DNA of 64,000 bases from an uncultured Rubritalea sp. (GCA_937923145.1 CALAJT010000016.1:1-64000); one strand, 5' to 3'. Positions 9,049 to 19,600 are shown, numbered from the stretch's first letter. Numbers and translations are program-made. The notes: a model not told the origin generated them from the sequence alone.

Positions 9049-9780
9049 CTACTTAGCTTCACTCACCAACGCCTTAAAATAGCCCGGCATTTCTGCTTCC
9101 ACTACTATATCTTTTTTAGAATAAGGATGCTTTATAGCGAGCTTAGCAGCATGAAGAGCCAGACGTTTTACCCCCTTCTCCCCTTTACCATCATTGCCAT
9201 ACTTCTTATCACCTACCACAGCGCACCCTTTGTCAGCTAAATGCACTCTGATCTGGTGTTTACGACCTGTTAGAATGTTAAGTTCCACTAGACTATGGAT
9301 CTCATTTTTCTGAAGAACTTTATACAAAGTCTTGGAAAGTTTACCCTGTTTCTTCTGCTCAGGGTTTGTCGCCGTATACATCTTATGCACACCCTGCTCA
9401 ACCAGATAGGAACTAATAATTCCCTCGTCATCAGGCATATGGCCATGAACTACGGCGTAGTAAGTCTTATTAAAGTCAGACCAGTTGCTCTGTAAGTAAG
9501 ACTTTGCCTCAGGACTCTTAGCGAACACTAATACACCTGATGTTTCCCGGTCTAAGCGATGCACTATAAACACTCTGTGAGGTGATTTATGATTCCCCTT
9601 AGTCACATAGTCCATCAGATTATTATGAGCTGTGCGGATACTCTCACGCTCATTACCCATCGTCAGTAGCCCAGCATCTTTATCCACCACAATGATATCA
9701 CGATCCTCAAAAATAATCGACAAGCCCCTAGGCTCATACTTCTTAGGTGGACGCTTAAACTGCTTATGACTATCTGGCAT
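9049..9780 (-). CDS. RluA family RNA pseudouridine synthase
   Basis: 243 residues. The catalytic motif HRLDRETSGVLVFAKS (about 74-89) carries the active-site Asp. YYAVVHGHMP, LTGRKHQIRVHLAD and VVGDKKYG are further family motifs. There is no S4 RNA-binding domain at the N-terminus, which begins with IIFEDRDIIVVDKDAGLLT. The family converts uridine to pseudouridine in rRNA or tRNA; the target site cannot be told from sequence alone. The gene lies 19 bases downstream of the GAF gene and may be co-transcribed with it. Confidence 0.92.
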   Translation of the reverse strand: MPDSHKQFKRPPKKYEPRGLSIIFEDRDIIVVDKDAGLLTMGNERESIRTAHNNLMDYVTKGNHKSPHRVFIVHRLDRETSGVLVFAKSPEAKSYLQSNWSDFNKTYYAVVHGHMPDDEGIISSYLVEQGVHKMYTATNPEQKKQGKLSKTLYKVLQKNEIHSLVELNILTGRKHQIRVHLADKGCAVVGDKKYGNDGKGEKGVKRLALHAAKLAIKHPYSKKDIVVEAEMPGYFKALVSEAK

Positions 9781-9799
9781 GGCAGTTTTTTAGCAGAAA

Positions 9800-10291
9800 T
9801 TAGTGAGATAGCGACTCATTTAAATCCTCAGAAATAAGCTGTTTCGCAAACTCTTGCCCCAGCTCACTAAGCCTCTTCTTTTCCTCAGTAGAAAAATCAT
9901 AAGGAACTACCTTACCTACACCTAGAGTGCCTATCACCCGGCCCCCACCTTCTTTTTTATCAAACACAGGGACTGCCAGTGATCCTGCCGCGCCAGTCTT
10001 ACGGGCATTCTCCTTAGCCACACCTCCCAGGTCTTGCTGGAGATTACATAGCTCGACAGGGTTTGCACTCTGAGCAGCTACACCAGCTATACCTTTGCCG
10101 AATGGAATCTTCTCTATCTTATCCATCAAGAAATCAGGCACACCAGCAGAGCTAACCAAATACAACAGGTCACCCTTAGCTCGGTGAAGAGTCCCGGTCT
10201 GACAGTCAAACTCGACCATAATGTCTAATAACTTCTGATTACATTCATTCATCTTATATAAAATTAATAAAGTTTGCTCACTAGTATACAT
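9800..10291 (-). CDS. GAF domain protein
   Basis: About 163 residues that consist of one GAF domain: IPFGKGIAGVAAQSANPVEL, AGSLAVPVFDKKEGGGRVIGTLGVGK and PYDFSTEEKKRLSELGQEFAKQL. GAF folds bind small ligands or sense redox state, including fRMsr-type reductases, but the cysteine trio of those is not present. ATG 10291 (MYTSEQ) is preferred over 10309 because the upstream start falls inside the terminator hairpin of the preceding PEP-CTERM gene. An internal ATG at 10255 (MNECNQ) is also possible. Confidence 0.75.
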   Translation of the reverse strand: MYTSEQTLLILYKMNECNQKLLDIMVEFDCQTGTLHRAKGDLLYLVSSAGVPDFLMDKIEKIPFGKGIAGVAAQSANPVELCNLQQDLGGVAKENARKTGAAGSLAVPVFDKKEGGGRVIGTLGVGKVVPYDFSTEEKKRLSELGQEFAKQLISEDLNESLSH

Positions 10292-10324
10292 AAAAATAGC
10301 CACTTCCAAAATGAAAGTGACTAT
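10292..10324 (-). terminator. Rho-independent terminator after the PEP-CTERM gene
   Basis: On the minus strand ATAGTCACTT pairs with AAGTGGCTAT (one G-U pair) around a 9-base loop and is followed by TTTTTAT. It begins 26 bases after the stop of the PEP-CTERM gene and its T-run touches the preferred start of the GAF gene. Confidence 0.75.
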
Positions 10325-10349
10325 GAAAATATAAAGCTTTATAGCTATA

Positions 10350-11054
10350 TTAAGCGCGCTTACGGCGAACTAGGAAGCTTAGTCCGGCAAGTCCTAGAAG
10401 AGCTGTGCTTGATGGCTCAGGAACAGTGCCTGCGACAATGTCTAAGGCATCTCCTGTTATTCCATTCATACTAACTGTATTATCATCTTCATAGACTACG
10501 CCTACGAGTGTGAATACATCATTTACAGTAATAAGATTATCACCGTCAACATCTGTCCATGTGAAGCCCATAGCGTAGTCAGTACCTACAAGTGATGGGT
10601 CTAGTGCGTTATTATCAGTGTTATTTGCTCCTATCCAGTTTACAGCACCTTCAACTAGACCATTATCAGGTGTACCAACATTATTAGCAGCAAAAGATAA
10701 TTGACCACCATTTGTAGATCCTGTGTCATCAATTGTGCCAGCTCCATTAATAAAGCTAGTATGTAATGTACCAAAAGAACGGATACGCATATCATTAAAA
10801 CCAGTCTTAAATTGTGGACGGGCAATTCTACCCACCCCATCAGTCGGATCGATAAGGTGGAAATTCTTATCAGAGCCTACAGCATCAATAGTCCAGCTTA
10901 AAGCTGCAGCTGTTCCTCCATTAGTAACTGAATTGTTCGTATTATTATCTACTACGAATTCAGCTAGGTCTAGAGACACCAGTGCAGCTGATGCTGAATA
11001 TGAAACTCCTACGTAGAGTCCTGTGGTAAGTAGTATTGTTGTTAGTTTTTTCAT
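10350..11054 (-). CDS. PEP-CTERM sorting domain exported protein
   Basis: 234 residues: signal peptide (MKKLTTILLTTGLYVGVSYSASA), a beta-rich mature region with Asn/Asp/Gly-rich loops, and a C-terminal sorting signal with VPEPSS, a hydrophobic stretch (TALLGLAGLSFLV) and the basic tail RRKRA. Such proteins are exported, then processed by an exosortase and anchored or released in the envelope or matrix. The mature part is not recognised. It is monocistronic, with a terminator after the stop. A second PEP-CTERM gene at 14895-15548 is broken. Confidence 0.9.
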   Translation of the reverse strand: MKKLTTILLTTGLYVGVSYSASAALVSLDLAEFVVDNNTNNSVTNGGTAAALSWTIDAVGSDKNFHLIDPTDGVGRIARPQFKTGFNDMRIRSFGTLHTSFINGAGTIDDTGSTNGGQLSFAANNVGTPDNGLVEGAVNWIGANNTDNNALDPSLVGTDYAMGFTWTDVDGDNLITVNDVFTLVGVVYEDDNTVSMNGITGDALDIVAGTVPEPSSTALLGLAGLSFLVRRKRA

Positions 11055-11162
11055 TTTTATGTATTGTTTATGGTTTTTATTTGTATTGCATTTGAATATT
11101 AAAAAAAATCATATGATAGGTCAAGTAGTTATTTTTTAGAATTCCTGTAATTAATTTGAAAT

Positions 11163-14100
11163 TTACTCTCCAGACGATTTTTCAAGCTCTTCCTGAGTCC
11201 ATGGACCGCTTCGCTTCTCGAACTTCTTCTTGGCAGCTTTAACCTCCTCTGCTGTGATTGGAGAGCCTCCTTTATCCCATGCATAGCGTATGTAGCTCAG
11301 GATCTCGGCGAGACGATCATCACGCTTGATGCCAAGTGCTTCAGCGGGAGCCATGTATGCTGCTTGATATTTTTTACCATCTAGAGGTCCTATGAGACCA
11401 TGCTGCATGATTGCGATAAGCTTCTCCGGGTCGCCATTCACACGTGGACTATCTACTAATGATGGAGCTAACAGTAGCTCAGTGCCGGGGACTTTCATAC
11501 CCTTACCAGAAGCTCCATGACAGGTCACACAGCTAGCGAAGAATAGTTTCTCTCCACCCTGCACTAAGCGCTTATGAGTCTTGTCTATATCTTTAGGGAA
11601 TGTAATTCCTTTATTCCAGTTCGCTAAATAGCTCTTCCACAGTGCCGCTGCTCCAGCATTTATCTTACCTGCAAATATGTCTTTGATAAATGGTAGCTCT
11701 TTCTTACCCCAGAGTGATACACAAGTGGCTAGAATCACCCCCTTATTATCAATATGCTTTCTGGCGGCAGTCTGGATGTGCTTGTCAGCGTTTTCAGGAT
11801 CACTATTCTCTAAGCCTAGAGTCAGAATCAGCTGCTGAGCTACAGCATCATCCTTATCATCTGCTAGGTTACCTAAAGTAGCAATCATCGACTTCTGGTC
11901 CAGCCAGCGCTCAGATATCTGCACAGCAGCTCGGCGAATACGGGGATCTCTGTCACGGTAGACAGACTCCATAAATTCTGGGGTCAGTGTCCCTATGCCC
12001 TCTAAAGTCCAGAGAGCATGAAATCTAGTCATCGGGTTATTAGAGAAATGAACCATTCCTTTTAATAGTGGTACTACACTATCACGGTCATCACGGAGGA
12101 TGATTAGCTTCTGAGCTGTATCTCTCCACCAGCCACTCACATTTTCTAAATGACGCACTAGCTCATGAGTCGGCTCCTGCAGCATCTTAGGAACCTTACC
12201 TGGTCTAGCATCTGTGCTACGGATTCTCCAGATACGTCCGTGGCGTATATTCTTATCTAGACCGTTCTCCACGATGTTCTTACGTGGTCCAGGTGATAAC
12301 CATGCAGCGTCTTGGATAATACCACGATACATATCTGTGACGTAGAGACAGCCATCAGGACCAGTAGCAGTATTGACGAAGCGACAGTTAATATCTGATG
12401 AGAGTAGGAACTCATCTAGACCTGGCTCAGTCTTTACCAGATAGTCTAGCCCGCTCTTCTTCGTCATATTAGCACGGCGTACCACGTGGATCGTAGGATC
12501 ACATACAAAATATCTCCCGTAGTCATCTAGACTGAGTTTATTACCACGGAACACGGATTGTCCACATGCAGAGGTAAATCCACGCACTTCCGCAGCAGCT
12601 CCGCCTCTGTCATCTAGCAAGCAGAGACTCTTTACTTTCATAAAATCCGCCGAGTGAGGCATTCCCATATCTACAGGTATTCCATTAATAGACTTACCTG
12701 CTAAACGTGTGGTAGTATTCCAATATCTAGGGCGAATATATGGCTCAGCCATCGGTCCAGAGTTAGTTACCCAAAATACATCACCCACATCATTGTGCGT
12801 TAGCCCCCACTGTGTCCAGTGTCCTCTGTGCTTCTCAGCGCGCCAGGTTCCATCTGTGAAGCGATAGCGCTCTATATTGTATGAAATATAAATATTATTA
12901 TCAATATTCCAGTCTAGTCCTGAATCTTGGTGTTCTACGGAGACACCCACTGCACCGCGACCGTATGATCCACGCTCATAGAGGAGTGTCTTCTCATCCG
13001 CTACTCCATCATTATTCGTATCACGGAAGCAGATCACATCCATTGAGTCTGTCTCACGGACTGCTACACGATCATCTAGTGGTAGGATCGCTCTTGGTAG
13101 GTTAATATTATCTGCATAAGTTGTGATTTTATCATAGACTCCATCACCTGTGGTGTCTTCGAAGCGTCTGATTCTACTGTCTTTAGCCTCTTTAGTCCCT
13201 TTACCCTCTACATTTTGCATGTAGCTACGCATTTCAGCCACATACATCACACCATTCCCGTCCCACACAGTGAGCACTGGCTCTTGTATATCCGGATTAG
13301 ATGCCACTAGCTCGATCGTGTAGCCTGGCGCTAGCTTGAATGTTGTCTTTTCTTCCTCTGGAGTAAGCATGCAGTATGGATCTTCTGACTTCTTTTTCTG
13401 TGCGGATAAGTAAGCCGCAGACTTTACTTCTTCCTTCGCCTCACTAGAGACTGTTGAACTCTTCAGTTTTAGTAATGAAGGTGCTAAGATAGAGGTCTTA
13501 TCCGCTGTGGGGAATTCTGCTGGCTTCTCTATAGTTACCGCAGCTGTAGCGACATACTCACAGCTCCTAGCGATCATCGTCTGGAATCCAGCACAGTAGA
13601 GACTGTCCATATTATCTTGACCTTGCCAGACATGCCCCATTGTAGTCACGATGACTCTGCCACTTCCATAGCCCACCTCCCAAGTCACTGGCTCATGCTT
13701 GCCTGTTCCCTTAAATTTAGGATCAGAATAAGCGGAAGATAGAATTGTCATATTACTCGCAGCACCGCGCATGTCATGATAGAGTTCGTCCTTACCATGC
13801 ATCCACACTGCTGGCAGATCTTTCATGATCGGATGTGATTGCTGGCGCACAGTGACCTGGAATGGATGCATCGATCCATGACTGGAGTTCCCTGCTGCTT
13901 CATCAGAGTATTCCTTACCAGTCTTCTCATCCACCTTGATCGCCTTACCCATAGAGGACTTTCTCCAGCCCATCCCGATGATATCATTATATTCTTTCCA
14001 GCCACCAAATGCATTATTCGCAGCATGCACTAGCACCACTCCGCCACCATTCTTCACATACTCTACAAAGTTCTTCTTAGTCTCTGGGTTCCAGTCACGC

Positions 14101-14513
14101 CCGTTATAGTTTAGCACCACAGTATCATAGTCAGAGAATTTAGGATTCCAGCTCTTCCACTCTTCCTCAAGCTTCTCTTTCGTGGGCGCAAAGGCTTCCC
14201 GCTTCAGCTTATCATAGGCTGCGTAGCCTTCATTCAGAGTCTCATCTCTTGACTTGCGAATCGAGTTTAGTTGTCTCTGCTCTGGTGCTGTAGAGACAGT
14301 GACCTCGAATATCCCAGCAGTTTCTAGTGATGCTCTCACAGCATCTGTAGTCACCTCCCAGTCATGATTATTTACACCATCTACTATCAAAACTTTGATC
14401 TTATTAGCAGATTTTACAGCACCTTGGTCAGTCTGGGATTGTAATCCATGAAGGATACCGAGTGATAATAATAAGGTTACAGAGAAAGAGATTGATAAAG
14501 ATAATTTTTTCAT
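11163..14513 (-). CDS. PVC-type ThuA / membrane-bound dehydrogenase / HEAT / cytochrome c fusion protein
   Basis: 1116 residues, secreted (signal peptide 1-26). A ThuA-like domain (about 35-330) starts at KVLIVDGVNNHDWEVTTDAV. A PVC-type dehydrogenase beta-propeller follows (about 395-760; MLTPEEEKTTFKLAPGYTIEL, VWDGNGVMYVAEMRSY, TGPDGCLYVTDMYRG). HEAT-like repeats come next (about 780-940). A class I cytochrome c domain near residue 995 carries the heme motif CVTCH and a likely Met ligand in YMAPAEAL. This architecture is characteristic of Planctomycetes/Verrucomicrobia and is thought to act in periplasmic oxidation of carbohydrates or glycan products; the substrate is unknown. It stands alone, with no obvious sulfatase or glycosidase beside it. 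Confidence 0.9.
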   Translation of the reverse strand: MKKLSLSISFSVTLLLSLGILHGLQSQTDQGAVKSANKIKVLIVDGVNNHDWEVTTDAVRASLETAGIFEVTVSTAPEQRQLNSIRKSRDETLNEGYAAYDKLKREAFAPTKEKLEEEWKSWNPKFSDYDTVVLNYNGRDWNPETKKNFVEYVKNGGGVVLVHAANNAFGGWKEYNDIIGMGWRKSSMGKAIKVDEKTGKEYSDEAAGNSSHGSMHPFQVTVRQQSHPIMKDLPAVWMHGKDELYHDMRGAASNMTILSSAYSDPKFKGTGKHEPVTWEVGYGSGRVIVTTMGHVWQGQDNMDSLYCAGFQTMIARSCEYVATAAVTIEKPAEFPTADKTSILAPSLLKLKSSTVSSEAKEEVKSAAYLSAQKKKSEDPYCMLTPEEEKTTFKLAPGYTIELVASNPDIQEPVLTVWDGNGVMYVAEMRSYMQNVEGKGTKEAKDSRIRRFEDTTGDGVYDKITTYADNINLPRAILPLDDRVAVRETDSMDVICFRDTNNDGVADEKTLLYERGSYGRGAVGVSVEHQDSGLDWNIDNNIYISYNIERYRFTDGTWRAEKHRGHWTQWGLTHNDVGDVFWVTNSGPMAEPYIRPRYWNTTTRLAGKSINGIPVDMGMPHSADFMKVKSLCLLDDRGGAAAEVRGFTSACGQSVFRGNKLSLDDYGRYFVCDPTIHVVRRANMTKKSGLDYLVKTEPGLDEFLLSSDINCRFVNTATGPDGCLYVTDMYRGIIQDAAWLSPGPRKNIVENGLDKNIRHGRIWRIRSTDARPGKVPKMLQEPTHELVRHLENVSGWWRDTAQKLIILRDDRDSVVPLLKGMVHFSNNPMTRFHALWTLEGIGTLTPEFMESVYRDRDPRIRRAAVQISERWLDQKSMIATLGNLADDKDDAVAQQLILTLGLENSDPENADKHIQTAARKHIDNKGVILATCVSLWGKKELPFIKDIFAGKINAGAAALWKSYLANWNKGITFPKDIDKTHKRLVQGGEKLFFASCVTCHGASGKGMKVPGTELLLAPSLVDSPRVNGDPEKLIAIMQHGLIGPLDGKKYQAAYMAPAEALGIKRDDRLAEILSYIRYAWDKGGSPITAEEVKAAKKKFEKRSGPWTQEELEKSSGE

Positions 14514-14872
14514 AAGCCTCCACTAATATTGCATACATTTGATGAAAGTCTGTAACTAATTTTACTATTTTAAAGATGTGGATTTAGATATAAATATAGA
14601 AGTATCCTTTATAAAAGTTCGATTTTGCCCCCCTTTTTAATTGAGATCGCCATTTAGCCTAGAGCCGAGTTCTATAATTTTGTAAATTTAATTGGTTATA
14701 TCTCATCAAACACCAAAAAATTAAGAACTATCACGCCACCTTTAGATTAACATCTCTATATTTCAAAGGGATTAAAGCCTATTCACTCAAATAAAATAAG
14801 TAAATTTAAGAATTGATCCTAGCTAAACCCATAAGATAGAATTATTTATTTAATTGTTGACGATTTCTATGA
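14514..14872. other. Intergenic region, AT-rich, no gene seen
   Basis: About 360 bases between the divergently oriented PVC dehydrogenase gene and the broken PEP-CTERM gene. It must hold both promoters. No ORF of note, no RNA gene and no repeat is recognisable; a short C6 run followed by T5 is present near 14628-14638. Confidence 0.6.
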
Positions 14873-14892
14873 GATAGCCACAGTGGACTATC
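14873..14892 (+). promoter_or_regulatory. Hairpin in the ribosome-binding position of the broken PEP-CTERM gene
   Basis: GATAG-CCAC pairs with GTGG-CTATC, with one unpaired base on one side and a one-base centre. The structure ends two bases before ATG 14895, where a ribosome-binding site would be. It could hide the start from ribosomes or be a protein-binding palindrome. No Shine-Dalgarno sequence is seen. Confidence 0.4.
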
Positions 14893-14894
14893 TT

Positions 14895-15548
14895 ATGAAA
14901 AAAACATTAACATTACTTACCCTCTCAGCAGGTATATAATTCTCGAGCGCTGCAACAACATTTATCAGTGCTACTTCTAATACTGTCACATATACAGGTG
15001 GTATCTCTAAAAGCCATGGAACAGAAGCTGGCATAATTAATGGAGCTGGGTTATCAACAGCTCTAGCATCGATAGACGACACCAATATTGCAACTATCAC
15101 TCACACTACAGGATTTGTAAATTCTGATAAAGTAGTTCAAGGTAATTCTACACCACCTGAAATGTTTGCAGAATTTACGTTTGCTGCTGCTACAGATATT
15201 ACCGAAATCTATGTATGGAACTACACTCAAGGCTCTCTAGTAAGAGGGATAGAAGCTTATGAGGTATTTATCGATACTGGTTCAGGATTCGGCACAACAG
15301 CTGACTACACAGGAACTTTAACGCAAGCTGACATTAATAACCACGTAGCTCAGAATATCAGCTTTGGTACTGTAGAGAACGCGGTAGCCATTAGATTAGT
15401 TGGAGCAGCGGGAGCGTCTAACAGTGGACTTGGTCTAGACGAAGTTCTATTCGGCATAGACGACACTGTTGCAGTGCCAGAGCCTTCTAGCACAACGCTA
15501 CTCGGACTTGGCACCATTGCACTACTAGCGCGTCGTAAACGCTCTTAA
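14895..15548 (+). pseudogene. PEP-CTERM exported protein, broken by a stop in the signal peptide
   Basis: From ATG 14895 the frame reads MKKTLTLLTLSAGI, then TAA at 14937-14939, then continues open in the same frame as FSSAATTFISATSNTVTYTG through to the stop after residue 217. The C-terminus is a typical sorting signal, VPEPSSTTLLGLGTIALLARRKRS. The only later in-frame ATG (15162) would lack the signal peptide and could not be exported. The mature part has a beta-rich region (FTFAAATDITEIYVWN, AIRLVGAAG) like discoidin/F5-F8-type domains of other PEP-CTERM proteins. It may be a recent nonsense mutation, a read-through stop or a sequencing error; the rest of the frame is intact. Confidence 0.85.
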
Positions 15549-15581
15549 TAAAGATTTACTAATTAATAGATTCTTTTCATA

Positions 15582-15610
15582 CGTCATTCTCTATGAGAAT
15601 GGCGTTTTTT
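15582..15610 (+). terminator. Rho-independent terminator after the broken PEP-CTERM gene
   Basis: CGTCATTCTC (15582-15591) pairs with GAGAATGGCG (15595-15604), one G-U pair, around a three-base loop and is followed by six T. It lies 34 bases after the stop codon. Confidence 0.88.
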
Positions 15611-15988
15611 ATTATCAGTGTGATCTATCAGAGTCATGTTCACTTCTATTCTCTGAGCAAAACATCCTCTATTATAACCTTTAGAGAGAAACAATAAATC
15701 TATTTTCGAAGCTAAAGCTCTCTCAGTATCAAGCTTCCTCTATCAATCTAATTTAGATTCAGAATACATATCCATTCTCTAGATTTGTTCATTCCTATGA
15801 TGAGATGAATCCGGATCATTCTTGAATCGAATTAGCCATAGAAGTTAGTTATAGATAACATATCCGCCATAATGCATAATTACTCCCTTAGATATGTTCT
15901 ATTCTAAAGATGAAATTAAAATCAAACCATTGCCTCACAATTTCAGATCTCATTGCTAGCTTAGTATGATAGTAATAAACAAACTAAA
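15611..15988. other. Intergenic region, no gene seen
   Basis: About 380 AT-rich bases between two convergent transcription units. No ORF, RNA gene or strong repeat is seen. No clear terminator for the minus-strand operon is found directly after its stop at 15989. Confidence 0.6.
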
Positions 15989-16669
15989 TTAATTAGCTTT
16001 CTTTTTCTCTGGGGGTCTTTTCAGGTCGTAGATTCTTTTGAACTCTATCGGACTTCTCTCATCTGCACGGCTTCGGAAGAAGCAGAGCACCCTTTGCGAG
16101 CTAGTTAGCGGCACATAGGCTGTGTAGAATGGCATCCATTGATCATCTACTCTTCTTCCCAGACGCAGGTAGAATATGCGCCCTTTTTTAAGAGTTGGCT
16201 TCACCTCTACTGTCTCACCTGGCTTTATCAGTTTGTTAATTTTCCCAGTAGCAAATGCGATCGCTTGATTAGTAGTGTTAAATACCTGAGCCACTCCCCA
16301 TTCTTTTCTACTTTCATCATCTGGGATTACTTTTATATTATATTTTCCATCCTTAAGCTTAGTCATCAGCAGGATCACGCTTTTAGAGCCTAGCGGTATA
16401 TTCACTGAAGCCAGGGGTGCCACTTCATCCGGGATCACTCCTTTCGCATAAAAACGAAGTGTCGGTGAACCCTTATACTTGTAAATCCGAGACAGTATAT
16501 GGTCATAGGCATGGAACTCCTGTAAGTCCTTCCCTTTGAGATAAGTCATGTCCTCTATTTCGCCACTCCAGGACAGCATACGTATATTTAGCTTGATAGA
16601 GCCTTCCTGAGCTAGTGAAAACTGCGCGAGGACGAGTAAGGATGTGATGAGAATTAGGATCTGTTTCAT
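15989..16669 (-). CDS. Hypothetical exported protein, partner gene of Verru_Chthon protein A
   Basis: 226 residues with a signal peptide (MKQILILITSLLVLAQFSLA). The mature part looks like a two-domain beta protein: LRFYAKGVIPDEVAPLASVN, a strand-rich region (SVILLMTKLKDGKYNIKVIPD), VFNTTNQAIAFATGKI, then KLIKPGETVEVKPTLKKG. No family is recognised. Its start overlaps the stop of the large Verru_Chthon A gene by four bases (ATGA), so translation is coupled and the two probably act together at the envelope. Confidence 0.8.
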   Translation of the reverse strand: MKQILILITSLLVLAQFSLAQEGSIKLNIRMLSWSGEIEDMTYLKGKDLQEFHAYDHILSRIYKYKGSPTLRFYAKGVIPDEVAPLASVNIPLGSKSVILLMTKLKDGKYNIKVIPDDESRKEWGVAQVFNTTNQAIAFATGKINKLIKPGETVEVKPTLKKGRIFYLRLGRRVDDQWMPFYTAYVPLTSSQRVLCFFRSRADERSPIEFKRIYDLKRPPEKKKAN

Positions 16670-19600
16670 AGTGCTTGGATTTCAGCTTGTGATAGCCAGC
16701 GGAATGATACAACCTTAAAGCGTCTGCCAAATTCCTTGTTCGTGGAAGTTTGGCTAGCATCATTTAGAGCCACCCACGGATCCACCGTGCTATCTACAAA
16801 TTCAGGGGTACGTTGCAGCACTGCCTCACAGATGGCAACTGCTTTTACATTATCACCATCACGGCTATCGCCATAGCCACGCACGATAAATGTATCCGAC
16901 CTAGCACTCAGCACTGGAGCGAGTGTCCTGAGAATGTCATTCTGAAGTAGAAATCCCGGTATGCCTGCAGCAGTACTCTGCACTCCAGCAGTCACTGCCC
17001 AGTCAGGGCTGCCATCTTGATTAAAATCATAAGCTGGGGCTACTCCCTGGGTTGCCGCCGTAGTATTAATCGATGTAGAATCTATCGCCGCTTGGAGAGC
17101 ACCTAGCCTACCATTATCCCCTGTCTCAAGCCTACGGTTTATAAAATCATTCATTGATAGAAATGGTCCACGCTCTTTCACTTCCTCTACTATCGCCACT
17201 GCTAGATCATTAAGCTCTGTAGCATTGAGACTTCTGAGACCTCCCCACGGGTGATTGAGCGGATCTATCGAGTTAGTTCCTATTTGAACGGAAGTCGGCA
17301 CTGAAAATCTAGGGAATGGTGCTACTAGTTGAGCCGCTGTCACTGTCTGAGATACTCTACTAGCTAAATTCCACGTCCGCATATCTTGTCCACCCAGTCC
17401 TGATAATACAGCCTCCCAAGCCGCTACTGATGTCGAGTTCACATTAAATGCTCCCTCTATCATCATTTTACCAGCCGCTTTATCTAGATCACGCACATCC
17501 ACTAGATCAGCATCCTTTAGATAACTCAAACGTGGATTAGAAGAAGTGTGCTGACTGGGGTTGAAGACCTCATCTACAGGATGTAATAATCCCTTCGAAT
17601 CATAAACACCTCTCTTAAATCTTTCTACTCCATTAGAGTCTACAGGAGAACTGTATGAATGACTACCTGCTAATTGACTTAATGCATGACTATCCTCACG
17701 CCAAGCAGATGGAGTGCCTGAGAAAAAATAAGAATCAAATAGAGTTTCATTTAGAAGATAATTTACATCTACTCTGTGCGAATTTCTACTTTCTCCAGCA
17801 CCAAAGTTATTATTATAATGTGTTATTTCTCCTACTACATTTCCCTGGCTTACAAAAGGACTGACATAACTACCTCCTACAGGGAAAAAAGGCGTAGCGG
17901 CATCAATCGCTAGGTTTGCATGCATGAAGTCTCCAAGCGAAAGCATTGGAAGGCGGGGTATGTCTTTCATCACAAATCGGGTGAGACCTGATACGCTACC
18001 CGATGATGGCTTAGTAGTAGGACCATAGTAAGCCCTGTGAATAGTTTCACCACTCCCTAAAGGATCGACTCTACTTAGATCAGGAACCACTTGAATATCC
18101 AAATCCCCGCTCACACCTTTAAATACAGATGTTAAAATATGCATATCAAAGTTTGCTGCTGGAACACGACGAATAGGCGTAAAATCGTGAAAAATAGACG
18201 TTGGATTATGACCGATGTCAGGCTGAAGGGGGTCACTATTAGGTTCAGTTTCTGGAATCGTTGTTCTAACAACTCCTCTCATATGATAGAATTTACTTGG
18301 AATACTTATACCATTAGTTTCATCATAAAGATCTTTAAGGTTTGCCAGAGTAAACTCATCTTCAGCCTCAATCCCATCAAAAAATTCGACTTTCCTTGCT
18401 ACTATTTGCCCATGGTTAGCTCTATTATATTCATTCTGTTTGATCCATGGTGCCTTACCTTCAAAATTTAGAATATAAGTAAAAACGTTTCCTCGGATTT
18501 GACCTCCATTGACTGTCACTCTAACCTCTGAATTATTTGCATCTGCAATACTAACCCCTGGTTTAAAAGTATAAATTAAACCGGAAGTCGGGTCATATTC
18601 ATTGCCTAATGGGATATTTTGCCCATCTGCAACCTCGTCATTTGCTACTTTTGCTCCAAAGACTCTAACTTCGCCAGGTGCGAATGCGACAGATTCTACT
18701 AGCCCCATACTACGATATCTATCAGACTTAATTCCATCATCATTTGTATTAAAACCAATAAAATTTTCGATTAAATTGTCAGTCAAAATTATGGATTCTT
18801 CTACACCTCCTACTTCACTTACTACACTTACAGCTATTTTATTCTCACTTGCATTCGCTATGTTAGCTTCGAATTTAGGACGGAAATTTGTGATTTCTAC
18901 ATTATACGGGTTCCACATGACTAGTGCGGGGAAAACGTGTAGCAAAAAGTCATATTTCCCGTCACCAACAGGTTTAGCTGAAATACCATAATGCCAGTGG
19001 AACCCAACGATGATAGGGGCTAACTGAGTTCTGCCGTTGTCCTTCTTACTCACATCATCTCTTTCCCAGAACGTAAGATAATCAGAACCTGTGTGTTCAT
19101 ACCTCCACGAATCTGTACTAGGTCCATGAGGGTGAAATGCTGGGATATTACCAGAATCTAGAGAATCTATGCCTCGATAAGTGCTTCCACTACTTTGGGT
19201 GATATAGCTACTTCCATTGTATGCCAACTCTTGGAAAGGGCGGTATTGTTGATAATAACCATAAAGATGATCCCAGCGAGGACCTCTTATCGCACCACCT
19301 GTAGCTGCGGTGCCATCGATGATTCTCCCTTTGCGAAAACCAGCTACAAAAGTCTCATATTGATCACTATCTTCAAACGCTGCGGTAAGATCCCTACGTA
19401 AGCCTCCGCGGCGCACATCAGAGATTACTCCCTTTGTTCCAACAGAAAAATCATCGTAAAGAGTCGTATTCACATTCCATGCAGCACCTATATTTCTGTA
19501 AGCTAGTTCTAATTGATCATTATCTAGAACCTTAGCGAGTCTACCTGAATTATTAAGATCTGCTTCATTAGCAGCAGATAGGAAGCTAGTACCTACTGTG

